From assembly GCF_030517065.1 (NCBI RefSeq), contig NZ_CP103950.1, positions 496,001 to 560,000 on the forward strand: 64,000 nt of DNA. The letters are read 5' to 3'. The position numbers were made by a program, and so were the translations under genes. Source of the DNA: Riemerella columbina. Its GTDB lineage: Bacteria; Bacteroidota; Bacteroidia; Flavobacteriales; Weeksellaceae. Below the pieces are notes generated by a model. The model made no database searches. It saw only the letters and a list, made by a program, of their open reading frames with translations, and was not told the DNA's origin. Below, piece after piece: positions 55,510 to 62,811 of this stretch (the stretch's first letter is position 1; each line of letters starts with the position of its first letter).

Positions 55510-55593
55510 GAAAGCGGCTTAGCGTATAGCCGATTTCGATATTATAATCCAAAAGCAAAAGAAGAATTAGTAAAAAGAGGAGAAGTCTTATGA
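55510..55593 (+). pseudogene. Rhs-core fragment 1
   Basis: The frame directly after the DUF2019 stop reads ESGLAYSRFRYYNPKAKEEL and ends at a TGA (55591-55593) that overlaps the ATG of the next gene. ESGLAYxRFRYYxP is the conserved Rhs-repeat-associated core motif. Almost the whole toxin tip is missing after it. Confidence 0.75.
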
Positions 55594-56021
55594 ATTTAGA
55601 AACAATTGCTAGATTAGAAAAATATTTTAATAAAAATCAGAATTTAAAAGGTACACCTGTTAAAGAAGCCGATATTATTTCTGCTCAAAATAACTTAGGG
55701 ATAAAATTTAATTCAGATTACATATATTTTCTAGAAAAATATGGCGGTTCAAGTGCTGGAATTGATATTTATTCAATATCTTCTACAACAAACTCTAGCG
55801 TTGTAGGCAATGAAAATGTTGTAGATCAGACGATTTACTTATGGAATGAATATTCTCAGCATAACAACTTCCTCAAAAACCTATATGCCATTTCTGATGA
55901 TGGTTCAGGAAACCCTATTTTAATGCATCCAAATGGAGAAATTTTTATTTTCTATCATGATAATTTCACTATTGAAAAACTTTATAGTAATCTTGAAGAG
56001 TTATTTCAACAATCTTTATAA
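55590..56021 (+). CDS. SMI1/KNR4 (SUKH-1) immunity protein
   Basis: A 143-residue SUKH protein. ISAQNNLGIKFNSDYIYFLEKYGG is the typical N-terminal SUKH helix-strand region, and YAISDDGSGNPILMHPNGEI the core. The ATG overlaps the TGA of Rhs fragment 1, so translation was probably coupled to a toxin upstream. After its stop the same frame continues into Rhs fragment 2. Confidence 0.78.
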   Translation: MNLETIARLEKYFNKNQNLKGTPVKEADIISAQNNLGIKFNSDYIYFLEKYGGSSAGIDIYSISSTTNSSVVGNENVVDQTIYLWNEYSQHNNFLKNLYAISDDGSGNPILMHPNGEIFIFYHDNFTIEKLYSNLEELFQQSL

Positions 56022-56143
56022 ATTACTAACCGTTTTAAGTATTATGACCCTGAAGTGGGAACTATATTTCGAGTGATCCGATTACAGGTGATGGATATAG
56101 GAACAAAAGTTTTCTTGGAATTTCAGAATATTATAATTATTGA
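56022..56143 (+). pseudogene. Rhs-core fragment 2, frameshifted
   Basis: Directly after the SUKH stop the frame reads TNRFKYYDPEVGT. A shift of frame at 56063 then gives YISSDPITGDGYRNKSFLGI and a stop at 56141. Together they make the Rhs core boundary (NRFRYYDPEVG-YISxDPI) plus the first residues of a tip. It lies just before the Imm50-like gene. Confidence 0.75.
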
Positions 56144-56153
56144 GAATAGAAAT

Positions 56154-56555
56154 ATGAAATGGTTTGAAAAAGCAATAGGTAAAGAAAAAATAATTCATAT
56201 GTTTAATGGAAACATTGATGTAAATGAAATCTACTTACACAAAATTTTATGTTATGACTATACATTAACAATATTATTCCATATTTTAAATATCCCACCA
56301 GTGTTCCCAAACAAATGGAATGATAAAGACTTTAATGCAATAAGTATGCAATTAAGCTTTTCGGATGTGAGCTGTATTAATATATATGGAAATAATTTAT
56401 TTAATAAAATGGGAACATTGAACATTAATGTTGATGAAAATGTAGTAAAAATGAGTCTTAAAGGTGATGAGATAAACATAATATGTGAATCTAATTTTTA
56501 CTTCATTGACAATATAACTCCAGAATTCATTAATATTGAAGAAAGTATAAATTAA
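56154..56555 (+). CDS. Imm50-like immunity protein
   Basis: A 133-residue protein starting MKWFEKAIGKEKIIHMFNGN. The middle FPNKWNDKDFNAISMQLSFSDV and the later IYGNNLFNKM resemble the immunity 50 family (PxKWxxxxFNxVQxxL pattern). I start at 56154, not at the longer in-frame start at 56055 that runs through the Rhs fragment. The assignment is from pattern memory. Confidence 0.6.
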   Translation: MKWFEKAIGKEKIIHMFNGNIDVNEIYLHKILCYDYTLTILFHILNIPPVFPNKWNDKDFNAISMQLSFSDVSCINIYGNNLFNKMGTLNINVDENVVKMSLKGDEINIICESNFYFIDNITPEFINIEESIN

Positions 56556-56615
56556 AAAACAAGTACATAGGTTGGATTATGTTGCCCAATATTAGCTCTT
56601 TTAAAATTACATAAT

Positions 56616-56770
56616 CTAACTACGCCGTTTGACCCACAAATGTTATTCGCAGGGCAATATTACGATGAGGAAAGTGGGCTGGCGTATAATCGTTTTCGGT
56701 ATTATGATCCTGAAGTGGAAATTATATTTCGAGTGAGTGGGTTGGGTTGAATGGAGGTAAAAGACATTAA
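56616..56770 (+). pseudogene. Rhs-core fragment 3, frameshifted
   Basis: LTTPFDPQMLFAGQYYDEES followed by GLAYNRFRYYDPEV is a clear Rhs-repeat-associated core. The frame then shifts at about 56723 to YISSEWVGLNGGK, the degenerate YISxDPxGLxGG boundary, and stops at 56768. No tip or immunity gene follows; the 21-bp array begins 175 bp later. Confidence 0.8.
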
Positions 56771-56945
56771 GAAGTTGCCGTTTTCTAAAAATGTCAAAGA
56801 TTTTAAAAAATAAAATTGCTGTTTTAAAGAGAAGATTGTTAGTAAAAGAAGTGGTATTATATGCAGAGAAAAAAAATAACATCGCTAAAAAAATAACATC
56901 GTCCACCCCAATGCAACCCACAAAAACAGCCTATCAGTAGAGAAA
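56771..56945. other. Junction between the Rhs island and the third 21-bp array
   Basis: About 175 bp without a gene. It contains a repeated word AAAATAACATCG (near 56874 and 56892). The composition changes here from island-like to array-like. Confidence 0.4.
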
Positions 56946-57223
56946 AGCCCAACTGTAAAGGGTAAAAATAGAATTGCAATGGGGGGAAACCCAACTGTAA
57001 AGGGTAAAAATAGAATTGCAATGGGGGGAAACCCAACTGTAAAGGGTAAAAATAGAATTGTAATAGGGGGAAACCCAACTGCAACAGGGAAAAATAGAAT
57101 TGTAACGGGGGAAAACCCAATTGTAAAGGGTAAAAACGCAACTGCAACAGGGAAAAATAGAATTGCAATGGGGGAAAACCCAACTGCAACAGGGAAAACC
57201 CTAAAAGCAATAAGAAAGTTTTA
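56946..57223. repeat. Third 21-bp periodic array (13 units)
   Basis: The word AACTG or AATTG recurs at 56951, 56972, 56993, 57014, 57035, 57056, 57077, 57098, 57119, 57140, 57161 and 57182, with a degenerate one at 57203: exactly 21 bp each time. Units alternate between a form with AAAGGGTAAAAATAG and one with AATGGGGGGAAACCC, giving a 42-bp higher-order unit. Frames stay open on both strands because 21 is a multiple of three, so the long open frames here (for example 56979-57224 plus) are a consequence of the repeat. Confidence 0.88.
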
Positions 57224-57289
57224 ATAAATCTGTGGCTGGTGTGATAAAAATCAGTATATTTACACAATCAATTATAAAAATCTAATCTT

Positions 57290-57943
57290 ATGAAAAAGTA
57301 CTTTTCCAACCAACAGACCCTGCAAGACTACGGCATTCTCTTTGAAAACCTTAGTACCCAAGCCGAATTAAAAACCCAACTCGCAGAATACGGTTATGAC
57401 GATACCGAAGTGCAAAAAGGCAAAACCCTCTACAACAAAGCGAAAGAAGTCTATCAGGAAAACATTAAAGAAGGGCAGGAGGAGACCACCGCCTACGCAC
57501 AGTTTACCGCCGCCTTAGAGCAGCTCCTCAACACCTACAAAACCGACCGCAAAAAGGCAAAAATCATCTACAAAGACCAGCCCGAAATCCTTAAAAACCT
57601 CCGCATTAAGGGGCAGAGCTCCCGCCAGATGGCAAACCTATTAGACGAGGTCAGCACCTTCTACCGCAGCCTGAAAGACGACAGCACTTTGCTAAGCCCA
57701 CTCAATAGGCTGAAAGTGACAGAAGACAGCGTAAATGCCCAAATCACACAATTAGAAAAAACACAAAAAGCCTACGCCACCTACACCCAAGAGAAGGGCG
57801 AAAACCAAGATGCCACCAAGCGGAAAAACGCCGCCTTTGCCGATTTAGAAAAATGGGTAAAAGAGTTTTACAGCATTGCCAAAATCGCATTAGAAGACCG
57901 CCCGCAGTTGTTAGAGAGCGTCGCCAAATTTGTAAGAAGTTAA
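57290..57943 (+). CDS. Helical protein of unknown function
   Basis: A 217-residue, almost wholly helical, charged protein: KKYFSNQQTLQDYGILFENL at the start, LRIKGQSSRQMANLLDEV and ITQLEKTQKAYATYTQEKGE later. No signal peptide or membrane helix. I do not recognise a characterised family. Codon use is chromosome-like, unlike the island before it. It sits 67 nt after a 21-bp array and has its own terminator. Confidence 0.75.
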   Translation: MKKYFSNQQTLQDYGILFENLSTQAELKTQLAEYGYDDTEVQKGKTLYNKAKEVYQENIKEGQEETTAYAQFTAALEQLLNTYKTDRKKAKIIYKDQPEILKNLRIKGQSSRQMANLLDEVSTFYRSLKDDSTLLSPLNRLKVTEDSVNAQITQLEKTQKAYATYTQEKGENQDATKRKNAAFADLEKWVKEFYSIAKIALEDRPQLLESVAKFVRS

Positions 57944-57963
57944 AAACTATTTAAAACCCATTT

Positions 57964-57999
57964 AAAAGACCTTTCATATCTTTGCAAAGGTCTTTTTTT
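57964..57999 (+). terminator. Terminator after the helical protein gene
   Basis: Arms AAAAGACCTTT and AAAGGTCTTTT with a short loop, followed by T residues. Confidence 0.85.
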
Positions 58000-58044
58000 A
58001 ATAAAAACCCATTGGAGTAATAAAATAACTTATAGAAGTAAAAG

Positions 58045-58161
58045 ATGAAACCTCCAATCATAGACATCCACTGTGATTTGCTAATTCACTTAACCAAAGA
58101 AATAGAGAACAACATCAGTCACCAAAATGTTACAAATTTTCTAATCAAACAATGGAAATAA
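58045..58161 (+). pseudogene. N-terminal remnant of a membrane dipeptidase (peptidase M19)
   Basis: A 38-codon frame starting MKPPIIDIHCDLLIHLTKEI. IDIHCDLL carries the HxD zinc-ligand pair that opens M19 dipeptidases, normally over 300 residues long. Here the frame ends after QWK. Its stop overlaps the ATG of the next gene (TAATG), so it may act only as a leader peptide now. Confidence 0.55.
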
Positions 58162-58760
58162 TGGATTTACAAAAAGAATTTCACTTAGAAAACTCAAGAG
58201 TATTGCTAAAACCTTTAGCTATAGAAGATACAAACAATCTAGCGAACATCGCCATTAACGAACCCGAATTATGGAATTACACCTTAAGCAGACTCAACAC
58301 CATAGAAAAACTAACCGCATACATCGCAAAAGCCATAGCGGATAGAGAAAAGGGAATCTCTTATGCTTTCAGCGTTTATGACAAGCTAAGCCAGACTTAT
58401 GCGGGATGCACAAGATTTTATGATATCAATTTTGTTCACAAAACATGTGATATAGGTTTCACTTGGTACGGCAAAGACTTTCAAGGAACTGGGCTCAACA
58501 AAAACTGCAAATATTTATTGTTAGAGTTCGCTTTTGAGGTATTGGAAATGGAAAGGATTCAATTTCGAGCCGACAAAGATAATATTAGAAGTATAAATGC
58601 TATTAAAAGCCTCGGTTGCACAGAAGAAGGTGTCCTTAGAAGTCATATGTATAAACCCGACGGAACCAGAAGAGATAGCATGATTCTGAGTATTTTAAAA
58701 AATGAGTGGAACTTTTGTGAGAAAGAGAAATTAAGAAATAAAATAGGAATGAGGAATTAA
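58161..58760 (+). CDS. GNAT-family acetyltransferase (RimJ/RimL-like)
   Basis: A 199-residue N-acetyltransferase. It has the ENSRVLLKPLAIEDTNNLAN start and the acetyl-CoA loop WYGKDFQGTGLNKNCKYLL, then RADKDNIRSINAIKSLGCTEEG, typical of the RimJ/RimL group that acetylates protein N-termini or small molecules. The start at 58161 overlaps the stop of the M19 remnant; 58152 is also in frame. The substrate is unknown. Confidence 0.85.
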   Translation: MDLQKEFHLENSRVLLKPLAIEDTNNLANIAINEPELWNYTLSRLNTIEKLTAYIAKAIADREKGISYAFSVYDKLSQTYAGCTRFYDINFVHKTCDIGFTWYGKDFQGTGLNKNCKYLLLEFAFEVLEMERIQFRADKDNIRSINAIKSLGCTEEGVLRSHMYKPDGTRRDSMILSILKNEWNFCEKEKLRNKIGMRN

Positions 58761-58845
58761 TCTTCAATATTTTTTCTTGAAGGTCTAATAAGTACATAAA
58801 TCTGAATTTGAGATATGAAAGTTTGGCAGTATCCCATAAACTGTG

Positions 58846-58895
58846 TAAGTTAAAAGAGGTTTTGAAAACTAGTTTTCAAAACCTCTTTTAACTTA
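58846..58895. repeat. 50-bp perfect palindrome inside IS copy 1
   Basis: Two 25-base arms, TAAGTTAAAAGAGGTTTTGA and its complement, meet at CTAG with no loop. The palindrome overlaps the inner part of the left terminal repeat and ends 26 nt before the transposase start. It could form a strong hairpin or cruciform and may block readthrough transcription into the transposase. Confidence 0.88.
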
Positions 58896-58921
58896 ATTTG
58901 CAATTTTAAATATGATTAGAT

Positions 58922-59525
58922 ATGATTGACAAAAATGAACTTTTAAACAGTAAGGAATTTTATAAGTCCTTCAAGAATGGAGAAGACCTAAACTCTTTCT
59001 TCAAAGAACTGCACAAGAAAGCCATAGAACATATGCTATCGGCAGAACTTGACGCTCATTTAAACAATGAAAAACACCATAAAACCAAAGATGGTAACTA
59101 CCGCAACGGGTATGGTAAAAAAACTATAAAAACTTCCTTTGGAGAATGTGATTATTTCTTTATATGCCAAAGGGATGAGTGTATTGACCGATTTAAAGGC
59201 TCGGGGAGTGGAGGATATCCTCATTACCGCTACCGATAATTTAAATGGATTTACTCAGACCATTAGTTCGGTATTCCCACAGTCACAAACTCAAATATGC
59301 GTAGTGCACCAAATGCAAAGCATTCATGAACACCTATAAAATAATAAATATTGTGAACTAAAATACACCAAAAATAAGATGTCTTTCCCTACCGATGAGG
59401 CGGTTATGAAGTCAGTATATCTCTCTATAAGAGAAGCCACTAAGAAATGGTCGATGCCTATTAAGAATTGGGGGTTGGTTTTAAACCAATTTATGCTTAT
59501 ATTTGACCAAAGACTCAGACTCTAA
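58922..59525 (+). pseudogene. IS256-family transposase remnant (copy 1)
   Basis: The start MIDKNELLNSKEFYKSFKNG and the segment MLSAELDAHLNNEKHH, then NYRNGYGKKTIKTSFGE, are IS256-type. Internal deletions remove the region with the first catalytic aspartate. Later pieces LTDLKARGVEDILITATDNL, VFPQSQTQICVVHQM and [20 protein letters not shown] survive in shifted frames. It cannot make an active enzyme. Confidence 0.85.
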
Positions 59526-59570
59526 AAACTTAAGTCTCTCTTTTTAACTTACACACTTTATGGGATAGTG

Positions 59571-59681
59571 TCTACTGAGGATTGATTTTTCAGTGGTCAT
59601 CATTCATTTTTCATAACTTAATAATCTAAAATACATAAAACTATTTTCTATTTATTACTCTAACAATAAACAAATTGGCTG
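59571..59681. other. Gap between IS copy 1 and the GNAT promoter
   Basis: AT-rich spacer with no coding or structural signal recognised. Confidence 0.4.
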
Positions 59682-59685
59682 TTTG

Positions 59686-59716
59686 TTTGGATATAGGTGG
59701 TAATTGTGTATATTTG
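59686..59716 (+). promoter_or_regulatory. Canonical Bacteroidetes promoter for the second GNAT gene
   Basis: TTTG at 59686-59689 and TATATTTG at 59709-59716 are exactly 19 bp apart, a textbook -33/-7 pair. The ATG is 37 nt downstream. Confidence 0.75.
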
Positions 59717-59752
59717 TGCGTTACCTGCAAGTTTATCCAAATAGTTTGTGAT

Positions 59753-60253
59753 ATGATAGAAATTCAAAAATTTAAGGAAGAAAATATTGAAAAATTAATC
59801 TCTTGGATTGATAATGCTGAAGATTTGATGCAATTTGCCGGTCCGAAATTCACTTTTCCTCTTACTAAATCACAAATTTTGGAATCGTTAGAGGATAAAA
59901 ATAGATTTGCATTTACAGTAAAAAATAAAGACGATATAATTGGACACGCCGAAATTTATTTCACTAAAAACTCATTTGCTTTGGGACGAATTTTAATTGA
60001 TAACGAAAATCGAGGAAAAGGCTATGGAAAATTATTAACCGAGAAACTATTGGATTTCGGCTTTCAAAAAACGGACATGGAATTTGCAGAACTAAATGTT
60101 TTCGATTGGAATAAGCCTGCCATAAAATCGTATGAAAAAGCTGGTTTCGTAATTAATCCTAATAAATCATTAAAAAGAACAATAAATGGCAAAAGTTGGA
60201 CCGCACTTAACATGAGAATTTATAGAAAAGATTATAAGAAAACCCTCAGGTAA
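59753..60253 (+). CDS. GNAT-family acetyltransferase between two IS copies
   Basis: A 166-residue N-acetyltransferase: IEIQKFKEENIEKLISWIDN at the start, the acetyl-CoA loop LIDNENRGKGYGKLLTEKLL, and LNVFDWNKPAIKSYEKAGF. It resembles small-molecule acetyltransferases, including some called aminoglycoside or RimJ-like, but the substrate cannot be predicted. I start at 59753; upstream in-frame codons fall in the promoter. It lies between two same-direction IS256-type copies. Confidence 0.85.
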   Translation: MIEIQKFKEENIEKLISWIDNAEDLMQFAGPKFTFPLTKSQILESLEDKNRFAFTVKNKDDIIGHAEIYFTKNSFALGRILIDNENRGKGYGKLLTEKLLDFGFQKTDMEFAELNVFDWNKPAIKSYEKAGFVINPNKSLKRTINGKSWTALNMRIYRKDYKKTLR

Positions 60254-60348
60254 CATGGTATATATTCAATTGTGGTTGGAATTTTCGGCACGAAAATTCC
60301 TGCTTTTAAATTGACATTTTTTTCGCTGGTAGCATCTCATAAACTGTG

Positions 60349-60400
60349 TAAGTTAAAAAGAGGTTTTGAAAACTAGTTTTCAAAACCTCTTTTTAACTTA
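60349..60400. repeat. 52-bp perfect palindrome inside IS copy 2
   Basis: Same palindrome as in copy 1 with one more base pair (A-T) in each arm. That both arms gained the base together suggests the arms are kept matched. Confidence 0.88.
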
Positions 60401-60426
60401 ATTTGCAATTTTAAATATGATTAGAT

Positions 60427-61421
60427 ATGATTGACAAAAATGAACTTTTAAACAGTAAGGAATTTTATAAGTCCTTCAAGAATGGAGAAGAGCTAAACTC
60501 ATTCTTCAAAGAGCTGCACAAGAAAGCCATAGAGCATATGCTTTCGGCAGAGCTTGACGCTCATTTAGACAATGAAAAACACGAGAAAACCAAAGATGGG
60601 AACTACCGCAACGGGTATGGTAAAGAAACTATAAAAACTTCCTTTGGAGAAGATCAAATTCAAGTCCCTAGAGATAGAGAGGGAAGTTTTCAACCTATGC
60701 TAGTTCCTAAAAGGCGTAATATAGCCGAAGGCTTGGAAAATGTGATTATTTCTTTATATGCCAAAGGGATGAGCGTAAGTGATATTGAAGAACAAATCAG
60801 TGAGATTGATGATTTTCAAGTCTCTACTATTGACCGATTTAAAGGCTCGTGGAGTGGAGGATATCCTCATTACCGCCACCGATAATTTAAATGGATTTAC
60901 TCAGACCATTAGTTCGGCATTCCCACAGTCACAAACTCAAATATGCGTAGTGCACCAAATGCGAAGCATTCGTGAATACCTTTGAAAAAAATAAAGACAA
61001 ATGAACAAATTAGGAATGCTTGCAAATATGTGGTTTGGAAGGACAGAAAAGCCTTTACCCAAGATATGAAACTCATTTACACCGCCCCCAACCGAGAGGC
61101 TGCCAAGGCAGCTTTGGAGGGCTTTGCTAAAAAATGGGAGGGTAAATACGCTTATGCCGTAAAATCTTGGCGAGATAACTGGGACGAACTCACCGTATTT
61201 TTCGACTTTCCTTTAGAAATCCGAAAAATTATTTATACCACCAATTTAATTGAAAATCTGAACGGAAAAATCCGAAATGCAAAGCATTCATGAACACCTA
61301 TAAAATAATAAATATTGTGAACTAAAATACACCAAAAATAAGATGTCTTTCCCTACCGATGAGGCGGTTATGAAGTCGGTATATCTCTCTATAAAAGAAG
61401 CCACTAAGAAATGGTCGATGC
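60427..61421 (+). pseudogene. IS256-family transposase remnant (copy 2)
   Basis: The start is as in copy 1 but reaches further: IQVPRDREGSFQPMLVPKRR, then ISLYAKGMSVSDIEEQISEI. A deletion then joins it out of frame to LTDLKARGVEDILITATDNL. After another break the frame at 60982 gives YVVWKDRKAFTQDMKLIYTA and the catalytic-glutamate region TTNLIENLNGKIRNAKHS. The first catalytic aspartate region is absent. Inactive. Confidence 0.85.
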
Positions 61422-61427
61422 TGCCAC

Positions 61428-61457
61428 TTGGTTATTTGAATAAAAGTTGTACCTTTG
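61428..61457 (+). promoter_or_regulatory. Promoter of the copper module
   Basis: TTG at 61428-61430 and TACCTTTG at 61450-61457 are 19 bp apart. They lie just outside the truncated IS end, so the element has not supplied the promoter. The next ATG is at 61468, giving a very short leader. Confidence 0.6.
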
Positions 61458-61467
61458 TCCCGCTTTT

Positions 61468-61827
61468 ATGAAAAAAATATATTACATACTTATAATTTTT
61501 CTAATGACTATTCCTTTGAATAGGTTATCGGCATGTAATAATATTACTCCAACTAAAAGTGAAATTCCGTGTCATATAAATTCCAGCGAATCAGCTAACA
61601 AACAATCTTGTGATTCGCACGATAATGATAACAACACAAACCATTGTAATGGCAGTTGTAATAATAATTGTCATTGTCCTGCATCGGTAAATATTTCTAT
61701 CCCTATTAACAATTTTACTACCCCTTTAAACTCGGTAGTTATTTATACAAAAGAAACAAATTGGGCATATCACAATAATATGCCTAAACCTGTTTATCTT
61801 CCCATTTGGCAACCACCCAAAATATAA
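61468..61827 (+). CDS. Small exported Cys/His-rich protein
   Basis: A 119-residue protein with a signal peptide ([18 protein letters not shown]) and a Cys/His/Asn-rich middle: [20 protein letters not shown] then NCHCPAS. The rest is beta-like. I do not recognise a family. The metal-ligand-rich segment and its place at the head of a copper cluster suggest periplasmic metal binding; this is inference. I start at ATG 61468, not at the upstream in-frame codon at 61447. Confidence 0.75.
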   Translation: MKKIYYILIIFLMTIPLNRLSACNNITPTKSEIPCHINSSESANKQSCDSHDNDNNTNHCNGSCNNNCHCPASVNISIPINNFTTPLNSVVIYTKETNWAYHNNMPKPVYLPIWQPPKI

Positions 61828-61926
61828 GTTAAAACCTATCTATACAGCCATAGGTATATCCTGTTCACTACAAATAAATCTTCATTTGTAGACAATAACT
61901 TATATAATAATTTTAAAATTAAAAAA

Positions 61927-62760
61927 ATGAAACCAATAATTAAATCTTTGGTAGCATTACTAATGCTATCCAACGCAGTATGCTATGCACAAAATATAAA
62001 AAATAAAAAGACAACAACTGTAAAAGTTTATGGAAATTGTGAAATGTGTAAAAGCAGAATAGAAAAAGCAGGAAATAAAAAGAGAGAAATCTTTATAGAT
62101 TGGAACAAAGAAACCAAAATAGCTACTATTTCCTATGACAGTTTAAAAACAAATGAGAGCGAAATATTAAAAAGAATTGCTTTATCAGGGTATGATAACG
62201 AGCAATTTCTGTCACCCAATCAGGCTTATGACAATTTACCAAACTGTTGCCAATACAATCGTGCAAAAAACTTTAGTTACAATAATTCAAATCACTCAGA
62301 GCACCATTCAGAGAAGAAAAATATCAAACAGAATGATTTGAAAGCAGTGTTTGATAATTATTTCAATTTGAAAGACGCCCTTATAGAATCAGATAAAGAA
62401 TTAGTGTCCATTAAGGCTAAAGAATTAGGAAAATCATTAGAAAGTATAAAAATGAGTGAATTACAAACAGATATACATAAAGTTTGGATGAAAGTAATGG
62501 AAGCCTTAAAGACACAGACAAAAAGTATAGCTAATAGCAAAGATATACAAACACAGAGGATACACTTCATCTCACTTTCAGATGATATATATTCATTGCT
62601 AAAGACTGCAAAATATGAAGTACCCGTCTATCATCAGCATTGTCCTATGGCAAATAAAGGCAAAGGAGCAAATTGGTTAAGCACAGAAAAAGTAATTCAA
62701 AACCCCTATTATGGGAATACAATGCTTAGATGTGGAGAAACAGTAGAAACAATCAAATAG
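61927..62760 (+). CDS. Exported HMA-domain plus DUF3347 protein
   Basis: A 277-residue periplasmic protein. A signal peptide (VALLMLSNAVCYAQ) leads an HMA-like domain with the metal motif GNCEMCKSRIEKA (C38, C41), then a His-rich linker (NHSEHHSEKKN), then DUF3347, recognisable by YHQHCPMANKGKGANWLS and the closing NPYYGNTMLRCGE. The combination is typical of copper-handling clusters in Bacteroidetes mobile elements. It probably binds and passes copper. Confidence 0.88.
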   Translation: MKPIIKSLVALLMLSNAVCYAQNIKNKKTTTVKVYGNCEMCKSRIEKAGNKKREIFIDWNKETKIATISYDSLKTNESEILKRIALSGYDNEQFLSPNQAYDNLPNCCQYNRAKNFSYNNSNHSEHHSEKKNIKQNDLKAVFDNYFNLKDALIESDKELVSIKAKELGKSLESIKMSELQTDIHKVWMKVMEALKTQTKSIANSKDIQTQRIHFISLSDDIYSLLKTAKYEVPVYHQHCPMANKGKGANWLSTEKVIQNPYYGNTMLRCGETVETIK

Positions 62761-62811
62761 ACAATGAGGGCGAAATGAAAGGTCATTTCGCCTACTCTAA
62801 AACAAAAAACA

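Larger units (their letters stand above)
58827..59570. mobile_element. IS256-family element, internally deleted (copy 1)
   Basis: Terminal inverted repeats of about 26 bp: TATCCCATAAACTGTGTAAG at the left and, inverted, TATCCCATAAAGTGTGTAAG at the right. The 744-bp element is about half the length of a full IS256-type element. No target-site duplication was recognised. It contains a 50-bp perfect palindrome next to the left end and remnants of the transposase. Confidence 0.85.
60331..61421. mobile_element. IS256-family element, deleted and right-truncated (copy 2)
   Basis: The left end and palindrome match copy 1 almost base for base, and homology runs to about 61421 (GGTCGATGC), where copy 1 continues for another ~150 bp to its right terminal repeat. 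The right end is therefore missing here, and the copper module starts directly after it. Confidence 0.85.

Noticed and set aside
56946-57223. Possible CRISPR array
   Set aside because: Units are contiguous 21/42-bp tandem copies with no unique spacers, and no cas genes are near.
56979-57224. 81-codon plus-strand frame with 14-residue repeats (MGGNPTVKGKNRIA)
   Set aside because: Same array; open only because 42 is a multiple of three. It could be a repeat protein, but no signal peptide or non-repeat domain supports this.
56857-57267. 136-codon minus-strand frame made of LGFPPLQFYF-type repeats
   Set aside because: A translation of the 21-bp array. The opposite strand is open too, and neither has a promoter or conserved ends.
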